DNA from: Streptomyces sp. ICBB 8177
Lineage (GTDB): Bacteria; Actinomycetota; Actinomycetes; Streptomycetales; Streptomycetaceae
Reading direction: 5' to 3'
DNA: 64,000 nucleotides
Assembly (NCBI RefSeq): GCF_003144095.1
Contig: NZ_NSKH01000004.1
Location: 228,727 to 292,726 of the forward strand
Numbering within the stretch: position 1 is the first letter of the stretch; every line of letters starts with the position of its first letter. The translations under genes were made by a program, and so were the position numbers. Below the pieces are notes generated by a model, which worked only from the letters and a program-made list of their open reading frames with translations, was not told the origin of the DNA and searched no databases. Below are positions 35,136 through 43,107 of this stretch, piece by piece.

Positions 35136-36027
35136 GGACATCTCCAGTGCGGGTCTGCGGGTCCTCCAGCAGATCGCGGAATCCGGCAGCTTCACCGCGG
35201 CGGCCACCAGGCTCGGCTACACCCAGTCGGCGGTCTCCCGGCAGGCCGCCTCCCTCGAACGGAGCGCGGGCACCACCTTGTTCGACCGCCGCGCCGACGG
35301 GGTACGGCTCACCCCCGCGGGTCTGACCCTGCTGCGCCACGCCCGCACCATCCTGGACTGCCTTGCGGCGGCCGAGTCCGACCTCACCGGCACCGCGTCG
35401 GGGACCGTACCGGTGCGGCTGGGGCTGTTCCTGAGCGCGGGCGCCGTCATCCTGCCCGCCGCGCTCTCCCGTCTCGCGTCGACCGATCCGCGGATCGCGG
35501 TCACCACGACCGAGGGCACCACGCCCGCCCTGATCCGGGCGCTGCGGGCGGGGTCGATCGACCTCGCCGTGCTGACGTCCCGCCCACCCCACCGGCCCCT
35601 GGACGGCGAGTCGCCGCGTCTGCACGTCGAGACCGTCGTGGACACCGAACTGGTCCTGGCGACGCCGTCGACGGGCAGGTTCGCGGGCCGCACCACGGTG
35701 CACGTCGACGAGCTGGTCGACGCCGCGTGGATCGCCACCCCTTCATCGAGCGCCGAGCCCCTGCTCGGCGTGTGGCCCGGCCTGCCAGGACGCCCACGCG
35801 TCGTCCACCGCGCACGCGACTGGCTGACGAAGCTGCAACTGGTCGCGGGCGGCTTCGGGGTGACGACGGTGCCGTCCCGGCTCTCGCCGGTGCTGCCGCC
35901 CGGGGTGAGCCTGGTACACGTCGAAGGCGCGCCACCCGAGATCCGCCGCGTTCTCGTGGCGCGCCTGCCCGGTCGCCCGACGCCGGCGATCACGGCCGTC
36001 ACCCGGGCGATCACCTCAGCCGTCTGA
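35134..36027 (+). CDS. LysR-family transcriptional regulator
   Basis: A 297-residue LTTR. The N-terminal HTH reads ISSAGLRVLQQIAESGSFTA, then AATRLGYTQSAVSRQAASLE. Residues 88-297 form the periplasmic-binding-like effector domain, beginning VPVRLGLFLSAGAVILPAAL. It is divergent from the oxidoreductase gene at 35019, 114 bp apart, the usual LTTR arrangement. The ATG lies inside a palindrome and has no clear Shine-Dalgarno sequence. Confidence 0.92.
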   Translation: MDISSAGLRVLQQIAESGSFTAAATRLGYTQSAVSRQAASLERSAGTTLFDRRADGVRLTPAGLTLLRHARTILDCLAAAESDLTGTASGTVPVRLGLFLSAGAVILPAALSRLASTDPRIAVTTTEGTTPALIRALRAGSIDLAVLTSRPPHRPLDGESPRLHVETVVDTELVLATPSTGRFAGRTTVHVDELVDAAWIATPSSSAEPLLGVWPGLPGRPRVVHRARDWLTKLQLVAGGFGVTTVPSRLSPVLPPGVSLVHVEGAPPEIRRVLVARLPGRPTPAITAVTRAITSAV

Positions 36028-36357
36028 CACGCGCCGCCGGAGCGGTCGGCCGACCCGGATCACCGTCCCCCTCGCATTCGTCGGCGCCCCGTCGGCTTGC
36101 CCGGCGCGTCGGCGACGGCCACACCTCTCGCTGATCTGTGCGGGTTTGTCCCGTCGCCTCCCCTCGTTCAGGTGAACGGCCCGCTTTTTCCCGCGCCGCA
36201 CCCGAAGTCGCCTCGATAGTGGAGAAGCCGCCCGGGTCCGGGAATGCGGACCGGAAAGCGAGATCAGTCCACGTTCACCGGAAACTCCCCGCCCCTCCCT
36301 TCCCGCGAAATCCAGTGAGACCAGCGAATTCCAGATCGAGAGAACGGTGATGGGTTC
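36028..36357. other. Intergenic leader of the EF-hand operon
   Basis: 330 bp without a supported gene. It presumably holds the promoter of the 36358-39587 operon. GAGAGAACGGTGATGGGTTC precedes the ATG and supplies a weak ribosome binding site. I could not find a convincing -35/-10 pair. Confidence 0.4.
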
Positions 36358-36891
36358 ATGCGCACTGAGGCGACCAAGCGGGTCAAGCTCGTCTTCGACC
36401 TCCTCGACGCCGACGGAAACGGAGTCCTGGAATCCGATGACTTCGACCTCATGGCGAGCCGGGTGATCGACGCCGCGCCCGATTCGGACGAGGCCGCGAA
36501 GGACGCGATGGTGGCGGCGTTCCGCCGGTACTGGGCGACCCTGTCCGCCGAACTGGACGTCGACAACGACGGCAGGCTCACCTTCGAGGAGTACTCCGCC
36601 TGCGTGCTGTCGCCTGAGCGCTTCGACCCGACGGTCGGCGACTTCGCCGAATCACTGGCCGCCCTCGGCGACCCGGACGGCGACGGGCTGATCGAACGGC
36701 CGGCGTTCATGGCGCTCATGGAGGCGATCGGCTTCGAACGCGCCAACGTCGACACCCTCTTCGACGCCTTCGAACCCACCGAGGACGACCGCGTCAAGGT
36801 GACGACCTGGGTGGTCGGGATCAAGGACTACTACAGCCCCGACAAATCCGGAATTCCCGGCGACCATCTCGTGGGGACGAAAGCGGCCTGA
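36358..36891 (+). CDS. EF-hand calcium-binding protein (calerythrin-like)
   Basis: A 177-residue soluble protein with four EF-hand units. Loop 1 is DADGNGVLESDD (about 17-28), loop 2 DVDNDGRLTFEE (about 67-78), loop 3 DPDGDGLIERPA (about 102-113); the fourth, EPTEDDRVKVTT, is degenerate. Three loops keep the D-x-D/N-x-D/N-G ligands and so should bind calcium. It resembles calerythrin-type actinomycete calmodulin-like proteins. It leads an operon with a dehydrogenase-like enzyme 28 bp downstream, so it may buffer calcium for, or regulate, those enzymes (inference). Confidence 0.88.
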   Translation: MRTEATKRVKLVFDLLDADGNGVLESDDFDLMASRVIDAAPDSDEAAKDAMVAAFRRYWATLSAELDVDNDGRLTFEEYSACVLSPERFDPTVGDFAESLAALGDPDGDGLIERPAFMALMEAIGFERANVDTLFDAFEPTEDDRVKVTTWVVGIKDYYSPDKSGIPGDHLVGTKAA

Positions 36892-36919
36892 CTCCGGAGA
36901 CCGACGAGGAAGGAGAACG

Positions 36920-38035
36920 GTGAAGCCGGTCATCGGCCTTGCTGTCGGCCGGGGAACGGGATCGGAGGTCGCCGCCGTATTCGAGCGGGTACTGGGCGCC
37001 CTCGCCCGTGCCCATGCGACCGACATCGCCATCGAGCGTTCCCCGCGGACCTATCATTCGTACGTGTCGCTCAAATCCGTGGGGGGAATCGGCCGGATCC
37101 GCGAACTCACCCAGGAGGACGCGCGGCATTACGAGGAATTCTGCCGCACGCTGGCCCGCCGGGGCACCACGGCCGTCTTCCGCACCGCGATCAACGCCCA
37201 GTCGCTCTACCTGGTCCGCCAGCGCCTGCGCGCGGTGAAGGTCGATCCCATCATCGCGGGGGAGACCTCGCTCCTGCTGGTCCGGGACGAGGCACAGGGC
37301 TTCTACACCGGTGAGAACCAGCACTCCCCCGGCCTGGTCACCCGCACCATGGCCTTCAGCGAGGAGATCACCGACGAGGTGATCGCGTTCGCCCTGCGGC
37401 GGGCCCGGCAGCAGTGGCCGCGCGAGGGGATCGGCCAGGTCGTCATGGCCTACAAGTTCCACCTTCTGGACGGCGCCCTCGACGAGTGGGTGGCCAGGGC
37501 CAGCGCGCGGCACGGCGTCGACATCGCGCTCTTCCAGCCTGACACGGTCAACCGCAACCTCATCGCCTCCGGGCCGCGCCCGCGCACCGTCGTCATCGCC
37601 GGGAACGAGTGGGCCGACATCATGCACGTCGTGCTGTTGGACCGCTTCGGCTCGGAACGCCAGGAGAACCGCTACACGGAGAACGTGCATCTCCACCCGG
37701 ACGTCGCCGGACTGGTCGAGTACCAGACGGTGCACGGTTCGGCGGACGACATCGAGGGCAGGGACACGGTCAACCCGCTGGCGACCGTGCGGGCCGCGGC
37801 GGCGATCGCGGAGCGGCACGCGGGGTGCGCGGGCGCGGTGGCCGCGACGGAACGCGCGATCCGGCGCACCGCCGAGCGGGGCGTCCTCACACCGGACCTC
37901 GGCGGGGACCACTCCACCACCGCCGTGGTCGACGCGCTCCTCGACGTGCTGGAGCCCTGTGACGACGCCTCGGCCGCGCCGTACGGCGGTCGCCCGGCCG
38001 AGGGCCCGGGAGCCGCCCTGGTCGCCGGATCATGA
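36920..38035 (+). CDS. Divergent isocitrate/isopropylmalate dehydrogenase-family protein
   Basis: A 371-residue member of the beta-decarboxylating dehydrogenase family. Recognisable are IGLAVGRGTGSEVAAVFERV at the start, LLLVRDEAQGFYTGENQ (the VREnxEGxYxG loop) and VHGSADDIEGRDTVNPLATV (the HGSAPDIAGKgiANP cofactor loop). The metal/substrate signature, usually N-x-x-G-D-I-x-S-D, reads NEWADIMHV here: the first Asp is kept, the second lost. The N-terminal substrate region (RSPRTYHSYVSLKSVGGIGR) is also atypical. A non-primary-metabolism substrate is likely. ATGA overlap with the next gene at 38032. Confidence 0.85.
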   Translation: MKPVIGLAVGRGTGSEVAAVFERVLGALARAHATDIAIERSPRTYHSYVSLKSVGGIGRIRELTQEDARHYEEFCRTLARRGTTAVFRTAINAQSLYLVRQRLRAVKVDPIIAGETSLLLVRDEAQGFYTGENQHSPGLVTRTMAFSEEITDEVIAFALRRARQQWPREGIGQVVMAYKFHLLDGALDEWVARASARHGVDIALFQPDTVNRNLIASGPRPRTVVIAGNEWADIMHVVLLDRFGSERQENRYTENVHLHPDVAGLVEYQTVHGSADDIEGRDTVNPLATVRAAAAIAERHAGCAGAVAATERAIRRTAERGVLTPDLGGDHSTTAVVDALLDVLEPCDDASAAPYGGRPAEGPGAALVAGS

Positions 38036-38748
38036 GGGCGGCGACCGGGACCGCGCTGGTCGTCGTCGATGTGCAGAACGACTTCTGCGTGGGCCCGGTC
38101 GCCGGTTCCCGCTACCGCGGTGACCCGGCGCGCCTCGCCACCGTGACGGCGAACGTCGTGCGTGCGGTCGACGTGGCACGGCGCCACGGCACCGAGGTCG
38201 TCTTCGTGCGGTTCCTGGGCGACGTGGCGTACCAGGGCGCGAGTTGGCGGCAGCGGGACCGCGCGCTGGGCAAGCGGCCCAAGTGCCTCGACGGCTCCTG
38301 GGGCGCCGAGTTCCACCAGGTGGCGCCCGCGCCCGGCGAGCGGGTCTTCACCAAGCGCGCCTGCTTCGACGCGTTCCTGGGCGACGGCTTCGAGTCGTAT
38401 CTCGCCCGACTCGGCGCCGAACGGCTGGTGTTCGCCGGCCTCTACACCGACGTCTGCGTGGACTCCACCGCGCGCACGGCGTTCCAGAAGGGCTACCACG
38501 TCACGGTGCTGACGGACTGCACCGCGAGCCTGCACCTGCCGGACGAGGAGATCCTGCGCTTCGTGCGCCTCGTCTACGGCGCCCACGTCACGACGCACGA
38601 CCGGCCGGAATCGTGGTCGGGACCCGCACCCGGGGAGGACATGTGGTCGGCACGGCACACCGCGACGCCGGAGAGCACCGCGAGCACACGACGGCGCCGG
38701 AGCACGGGGACCGGCGAGACGGGGGCGTCGAGAAGGGCGTCGGACTGA
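38032..38748 (+). CDS. Isochorismatase-like cysteine hydrolase
   Basis: A 238-residue protein; residues 1-185 are the isochorismatase-like fold. The catalytic Asp is in LVVVDVQNDFC, the Lys in RVFTKRACFDAFLG and the Cys in GLYTDVCVDSTARTAFQKGY, completing the D-K-C triad of amidohydrolase-type members. It could act as nicotinamidase-like, N-carbamoyl-amine or other amide hydrolase. The last ~45 residues are low-complexity because they overlap the next gene by 106 nt. It is coupled to the dehydrogenase-like gene by ATGA. Confidence 0.87.
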   Translation: MRAATGTALVVVDVQNDFCVGPVAGSRYRGDPARLATVTANVVRAVDVARRHGTEVVFVRFLGDVAYQGASWRQRDRALGKRPKCLDGSWGAEFHQVAPAPGERVFTKRACFDAFLGDGFESYLARLGAERLVFAGLYTDVCVDSTARTAFQKGYHVTVLTDCTASLHLPDEEILRFVRLVYGAHVTTHDRPESWSGPAPGEDMWSARHTATPESTASTRRRRSTGTGETGASRRASD

Positions 38749-39587
38749 CCGCCCTGATGGTGGCGGCCGCCCGGGCCATCGAGACCCACCGCCACGACGC
38801 CCTGGCGCGGGACGAGTTCGCGGAGCACTTCGTACGCGCCGCCCGCGCCTCCACGCACTGGCCGGTCAGGCCCGAGCAAGTGGCGGACGGGGAGGCCGAT
38901 CCGTTGTGGGGCCGGCTCGGACGCTATTTCGCCCTGCGCACCCGGGCGCTGGACGACTTCCTCCTGGCGACGGCGCATGACGGCGTTCAACAGGTGGTCC
39001 TGCTCGGGGCGGGGCTCGACGCGCGGGCGTTCCGGCTCGACTGGCCTGACGGGTGCGCGGTCTTCGAGATCGACACACCGGAGGTGCTGGCCTTCAAGCA
39101 CGGTGTCCTCGACGGCCTGGGCGCCACGGCGAAGGCGGTGCGCACACCGATCGGGGCCGATCTGCGGGCCGACTGGGCCTCGGCGCTGGCGCACGCCGGA
39201 TTCGACGCGTCGGCACCCACCGCATGGCTGGCGGAGGGCCTGCTGCTCTACCTGCCAAGCGCATCGGAGCGCCAACTCATGGCCTGTGTGGACGACTTGA
39301 GCGCTCCGGGCAGTTCGCTGGCGTTCGAGGTGAAACTCGGCGTCGAACGGCCGCAGGTCCGCGAGAGCCCGGTCTACACGGAGACCAGGCGGCAGATCGG
39401 GGTGGATCTCCTCGCGCTCTTCGACGGCGAGCCCCGTCCGGACTCCGCCGCCGACCTGGCGGCCCGGGGGTGGATCACCGCGGTCTGCACGCCCTACGAC
39501 TTCACCCGCCGCCACGGCCGCGGCCCCCGCCCCCAACGCGACGACGCCCTGGCCGCCAACCGCTGGGTGTTCGCCCGCAAACCGTGA
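38643..39587 (+). CDS. SAM-dependent O-methyltransferase (TIGR00027/LCMT-like)
   Basis: A 314-residue methyltransferase. The typical opening GLTALMVAAARAIETHRHDA leads to QQVVLLGAGLDARAFRLDWP (SAM motif I, G-x-G-x-D), CAVFEIDTPEVLAFK (acidic loop) and APTAWLAEGLLLYLP (post-motif). The family methylates carboxyl groups or hydroxyls of small molecules. The GTG at 38643 was chosen because GGAGGACAT precedes it; the gene then overlaps the isochorismatase gene by 106 nt in another frame. A later start near 38755 would shorten it but remove part of the conserved opening. Confidence 0.87.
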   Translation: MVGTAHRDAGEHREHTTAPEHGDRRDGGVEKGVGLTALMVAAARAIETHRHDALARDEFAEHFVRAARASTHWPVRPEQVADGEADPLWGRLGRYFALRTRALDDFLLATAHDGVQQVVLLGAGLDARAFRLDWPDGCAVFEIDTPEVLAFKHGVLDGLGATAKAVRTPIGADLRADWASALAHAGFDASAPTAWLAEGLLLYLPSASERQLMACVDDLSAPGSSLAFEVKLGVERPQVRESPVYTETRRQIGVDLLALFDGEPRPDSAADLAARGWITAVCTPYDFTRRHGRGPRPQRDDALAANRWVFARKP

Positions 39588-39684
39588 GGGGGGACGCGGG
39601 CGCGGTGTGGTGGCGGCGGGGTGTCACGGCGTACCGTCCCGGCAGGGGCCGCTGGGACCGGCCGCCGGACACGTGGGGGGCACG

Positions 39685-40647
39685 ATGGGCACGAGCACGC
39701 CGCCGCGCCGTGTACGTGCCTATCTGACGGGCGCCCTCGAACTGGTCCGGGAATCAGCGCTGTTCAGTGACGCGGTGGACTGGGCGGCCGTGCGGCGGGA
39801 CGCCGAGGCCGTCCTGTCCCGGGCACGAAACTACGCGGACACGCACGCGTTCCTCGCGGAAGTCCTGTCGCGTGCGGGCGGACGGCACAGCCGGCTGACG
39901 CCTCCCCGCGGCACGCGGTCCGGCCCGGGAGGCGGCGGCGGCCGAACAGGCCGCGCCGGAGGCGAGGGCGTCCGAGGGACGGGGGCCGCCGCCCAGCCGA
40001 TGCTGCCCACCGGGCGCGTCGTGCGGTCGGTGGGCTACGTCCGGCTCCCAGGGCTGCCGGGCGGGCGGCGCCTGGCGCGGCGTTACACGGCCACGGGTGG
40101 CGAACTCCTCGACGGCTTGGCGTCGGCCCGTCCCGTGGGATGGATCCTCGACCTGCGGTCCAACGGGGGCGGGAACATGTGGCCCATGCTGGCAGTGGTC
40201 GCGCCCCTGCTTGACGAAGGGCCGGTGGGCCGCTTCGTCCGTGCCGACGGCGGCAGCGAAGTGTGGGCGCTGGAGCACGGCAGGGTCCTCCTTGACAGCA
40301 CACGCATGGCCCGCTCCCTCAGCAGCACGGGCGGCCCCCGCGACGTGCCGCTCGCGGTGCTCACGTCGAAGGGTACGGCGAGCGCCGGGGAGGCGGTGGC
40401 TGTGGCCTGCCGAGGGGAGCCCGTCGTCCGCTTCCTCGGCACGCCGACAGCGGACTTCACCACGGGCAACCTCACTCGCGTCCTGCGCGACGGCACCCGC
40501 CTGCACATCACCTCGGCCCACTACGCCGACCGCACCGGCCGTTTGATCGTCGGACCACTCGCCGTCGATGAAACGGTCGGCGACAGCGATCCGCGCGCGG
40601 CTGTCAGAGCGGCGCTGACCTGGATACACCGCCGGTGTGACGGCTGA
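39685..40647 (+). CDS. S41-family (tail-specific) peptidase-like protein
   Basis: A 320-residue protein. The N-terminal helical part (ALELVRESALFSDAVDWAAV, then THAFLAEVLSRAGGRHSRLT) resembles the lead-in of bacterial S41 proteases. After a Gly/Arg-rich insertion comes the protease core: VRSVGYVRLPGLPGG, WILDLRSNGGGNMWPML and the nucleophile Ser in TSKGTASAGEAVAVAC. A PDZ domain is not visible. There is no signal peptide, so it is probably cytosolic. The ATG at 39685 has a G-rich ribosome binding site. Confidence 0.82.
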   Translation: MGTSTPPRRVRAYLTGALELVRESALFSDAVDWAAVRRDAEAVLSRARNYADTHAFLAEVLSRAGGRHSRLTPPRGTRSGPGGGGGRTGRAGGEGVRGTGAAAQPMLPTGRVVRSVGYVRLPGLPGGRRLARRYTATGGELLDGLASARPVGWILDLRSNGGGNMWPMLAVVAPLLDEGPVGRFVRADGGSEVWALEHGRVLLDSTRMARSLSSTGGPRDVPLAVLTSKGTASAGEAVAVACRGEPVVRFLGTPTADFTTGNLTRVLRDGTRLHITSAHYADRTGRLIVGPLAVDETVGDSDPRAAVRAALTWIHRRCDG

Positions 40648-40722
40648 CCGCGTTCTCTGGCATGGTCGGAGGCGATCAGTGGGCGCGCTGACGCCCGTTC
40701 ACCGAGCCATGGAGGACCGCCC

Positions 40723-41664
40723 ATGCCGGACCGCCCCAGCCGCCGCACCCTGCTCGCCCTCGGGGCGGGCGCCGCCCTGGCCACGTGGCCGGGCGCCTCG
40801 GCGCACGCCGCCGACGCCCGGCGCCGCAACGCCGCTTCCCATGGAGGCGTTCGCCGTTCCGACAACGCTGTCGAGGCGCGGCTGCTCGACCTCGAAGCGC
40901 GACACTCCGCCCGCCTAGGCGTGTTCGCGCGCAACACGGCCACGGGCAGGACCGTGGCATACCGCGCCCGCGAGTTGTTCCCCATCTGCTCGGCGCACAA
41001 GGTGATCTCGGTCGCCGCCCTGCTCAAGGACCTGGACGTGCACGGCGACTTCCTGGCCGAGCGCATCACCTACACGGTGAAGGACACCACGGATTCGGGA
41101 TACGCGCCCGTGACCGGAACCCCGGATCACCTCGCACACGGCATGACGGTCGCGCAGTTGTGCGCCGCCGCGATCGAGTACAGCGACAACGCCGCGTCCA
41201 ACCTGATCGTGCGTCAACTCGGTTCGCCACAGGCCGTGACGCGCTTCTGCCGCTCGATCGGGGACCGTACGACGCGGCTGGACCGATGGGAGCCCGCGCT
41301 CAACTCGGCCGAGCCGTGGCGCGTCACGGACACCACCAGCCCGGTGGCCGTCGCGCGGACCTACGCCCGACTCGTGCTGGGCGGCGTGCTCTCCCGTGCG
41401 CACCGGAATCTGCTGACCGGATGGATGCTCGCCGACACCACGAGCGGACAGCGCTTCCGGGCGGGGCTGCCCCGCGACTGGCGTCTCGCCGACAAGACCG
41501 GCACCGGTGACTACGGCACGGCCAACGACGTCGGCATCGCCTGGACTCCGGACGGGACACCGGTGGTCCTCTCCGTGCTGTCCACGAAGCACGACCCCAA
41601 GGCCCAGGCCGACGAACCGCTGATCGCCGAGGTGGCGGCGGTACTGGCGGGGGCGATCGGCTGA
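40723..41664 (+). CDS. Class A beta-lactamase, Tat-exported
   Basis: A 313-residue serine beta-lactamase. A twin-arginine signal (PSRRTLLALGAGAALATWPG) is followed by a complete active site: S-x-x-K in FPICSAHKVISVAALL, S-D-N in EYSDNAASNL, E-x-x-L-N in RWEPALNSAEPWR (general base Glu166), and K-T-G in RLADKTGTGDYGTAND. Length and motifs match functional Streptomyces enzymes hydrolysing penicillins or cephalosporins. The ATG at 40723 follows GGAGGACCGCCC. No beta-lactam biosynthetic genes are in the window. Confidence 0.94.
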   Translation: MPDRPSRRTLLALGAGAALATWPGASAHAADARRRNAASHGGVRRSDNAVEARLLDLEARHSARLGVFARNTATGRTVAYRARELFPICSAHKVISVAALLKDLDVHGDFLAERITYTVKDTTDSGYAPVTGTPDHLAHGMTVAQLCAAAIEYSDNAASNLIVRQLGSPQAVTRFCRSIGDRTTRLDRWEPALNSAEPWRVTDTTSPVAVARTYARLVLGGVLSRAHRNLLTGWMLADTTSGQRFRAGLPRDWRLADKTGTGDYGTANDVGIAWTPDGTPVVLSVLSTKHDPKAQADEPLIAEVAAVLAGAIG

Positions 41665-41720
41665 GTCGTGGCGGTGGCCGGCGGCCGCCTCCGCCTCCGC
41701 CTCCGCCGTCGAGCGCGGCG

Positions 41721-42560
41721 TTACGACCTGCGGCGGGGCTTGCCCCGCCGACCGCTCTGGGTGCCGCCCTTCGTCCCTCCGGTGCGGCTCCGGCCGGTCT
41801 TGCCGTGGGAGGCGCCCGACGCCCCGGAGGCCCGCCCGCGCCGCGCGTCGCCGGACCTCCTCGCGGCGCCCGTCTTGTTTCCGTCGCCGGACTTCTTCGC
41901 GGTCCCGCCCGCGGTGCCGGTGCCCTTGGTCTCCGGCTGGGCGGCGGCGCGGCGGCCGCGCGTGCTGTTCGCCGTCCTGCCGCGCACGATGCCGATGAAG
42001 TCGTCCACCATGTCCGTGGTCTCGGCCTCCGGCCAGGACAGGCCGACGCGGGACTGCGGCGCGTCCGTCACCGTGCGGAAGGTGAGGTCGCGGCGGTGGT
42101 GCAGGCGGGCGAGGGACTGCGGGGCGACGAGGACGCCCACGCCCGCCGCGACGAGTTCGATGGCGTCCGCCGTGGTGGCGGGGCGCTCGACGGCGGGGCG
42201 GCCGGGGCGGCGGTCCCACTCCAGCGTCTCGTCGAGCGGATGGAAGACCACCTCGTCGGCCAGGTCCTCGGCGGTCACCTCGTCGGCCGCGGCCACGAGG
42301 TGGTCCTTCGGGACCACGACGACGGTGGTCTCGGTGTAGAGGGGGATCACACTCAGCCCCGACCGGTCGGACGGCACCCGCAGCAGGGCCGCGTCGACCT
42401 CACCGCGCCGCACCGCGTCGGGGGCCTCGACGGCGGTCACCGCCACCAGCTCCAGAGGGGTGTCGGGCAGCCGCTCCTGCCAGATCCGCACCCACTTGCC
42501 GGGCGTGACACCCGGCACGTAGCCGAGCCGGAACGAAGGGGCTGTCTCGGAGTCCGTCAC
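41721..42560 (-). CDS. LysR substrate-binding-domain protein lacking an HTH, with basic tail
   Basis: A 279-residue protein. Residues 10-185 are a LysR-type effector domain (FRLGYVPGVTPGKWVRIWQE, then GEVDAALLRVPSD, VSVIPLYTETTVVVVP-like strands and AAGVGVLVAPQSLAR), but the DNA-binding N-terminus is absent. The C-terminal ~90 residues are a Lys/Arg/Gly/Ser-rich low-complexity tail (KKSGDGNKTGAARRSGDARR), reminiscent of histone tails, which may bind DNA instead. The GTG start (42560) lacks a Shine-Dalgarno sequence. TAACCT lies 6 nt upstream, indicating a leaderless mRNA. It is divergent from the DUF5997 gene, a pairing I recognise as conserved in Streptomyces. Confidence 0.83.
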   Translation of the reverse strand: MTDSETAPSFRLGYVPGVTPGKWVRIWQERLPDTPLELVAVTAVEAPDAVRRGEVDAALLRVPSDRSGLSVIPLYTETTVVVVPKDHLVAAADEVTAEDLADEVVFHPLDETLEWDRRPGRPAVERPATTADAIELVAAGVGVLVAPQSLARLHHRRDLTFRTVTDAPQSRVGLSWPEAETTDMVDDFIGIVRGRTANSTRGRRAAAQPETKGTGTAGGTAKKSGDGNKTGAARRSGDARRGRASGASGASHGKTGRSRTGGTKGGTQSGRRGKPRRRS

Positions 42561-42566
42561 CAGGAC

Positions 42567-42611
42567 AGGTTACCGGGCGTGGTCGAAGGGGCCGTACGCA
42601 GTCGATATCCT
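42567..42611. promoter_or_regulatory. Two divergent leaderless -10 elements
   Basis: Minus strand: TAACCT at 42572-42567, six bases before GTG 42560. Plus strand: TATCCT at 42606-42611, seven bases before ATG 42619. Neither start has a Shine-Dalgarno sequence. Convincing -35 hexamers are not apparent, as is common for such promoters. Confidence 0.5.
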
Positions 42612-42618
42612 TGACACC

Positions 42619-43020
42619 ATGACGTCGCACAAGACCCCCCAGACCATGAAGCCCGCGACCGCGGCGAAGAAGCTGGGGGTGTACCTGGAGGCCACTCCCG
42701 CCGCGTTCCGCGAGGGCGTGGTCTCGCGCGACGAGCTGAACGCGCTCCAGGCCGATCCGCCGGAGTGGCTGCGCGAGCTGCGGCGCAACGGCCCGCACCC
42801 CCGCCCGGTGGTCGCCGCCAAGCTGGGGATCTCCATCTCCGGGCTCGCCCGCGGCGGGGTGACCGAGCCGCTCACCACGGACCAGATCGAGGCGCTGAAG
42901 GACGAGCAGCCCGAGTGGCTGAAGCGCGAGCGCGCCACCCAGGAGGAGGTCCGCAAGGAAGCGGTCCGCCTGAAGGAGAAGCAGGCCACCCGGCGCGACG
43001 GCGGCACCGGCCAGTCCTGA
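42619..43020 (+). CDS. DUF5997 family protein
   Basis: A 133-residue small basic protein: QTMKPATAAKKLGVYLEATP, then EGVVSRDELNALQADPPEWL, then GISISGLARGGVTEPLTTDQ and a highly charged C-terminal helix. This matches DUF5997, of unknown function. The repeated xxPPEWLxxL / xxQPEWLKxE units suggest two similar helical modules. It is transcribed divergently from the LysR-effector-domain gene, probably from a leaderless promoter. Confidence 0.85.
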   Translation: MTSHKTPQTMKPATAAKKLGVYLEATPAAFREGVVSRDELNALQADPPEWLRELRRNGPHPRPVVAAKLGISISGLARGGVTEPLTTDQIEALKDEQPEWLKRERATQEEVRKEAVRLKEKQATRRDGGTGQS

Positions 43021-43107
43021 CGTTCGTTCCCACGGTGCTCGGCCGTTCGCACGGCGGCCGGGGCTTGTGGGTGACCCCCTGGGCCCCGCGGCTCGACGGG
43101 CACGTGG

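Noticed and set aside
36016-36201. 61-residue minus-strand ORF upstream of the EF-hand gene
   Set aside because: Arg-rich composition typical of shadow frames, with no start signal.
40723-41664. Beta-lactamase as a marker of a beta-lactam cluster
   Set aside because: No isopenicillin N synthase, clavulanate or carbapenem genes are present; such enzymes are common in Streptomyces chromosomes.
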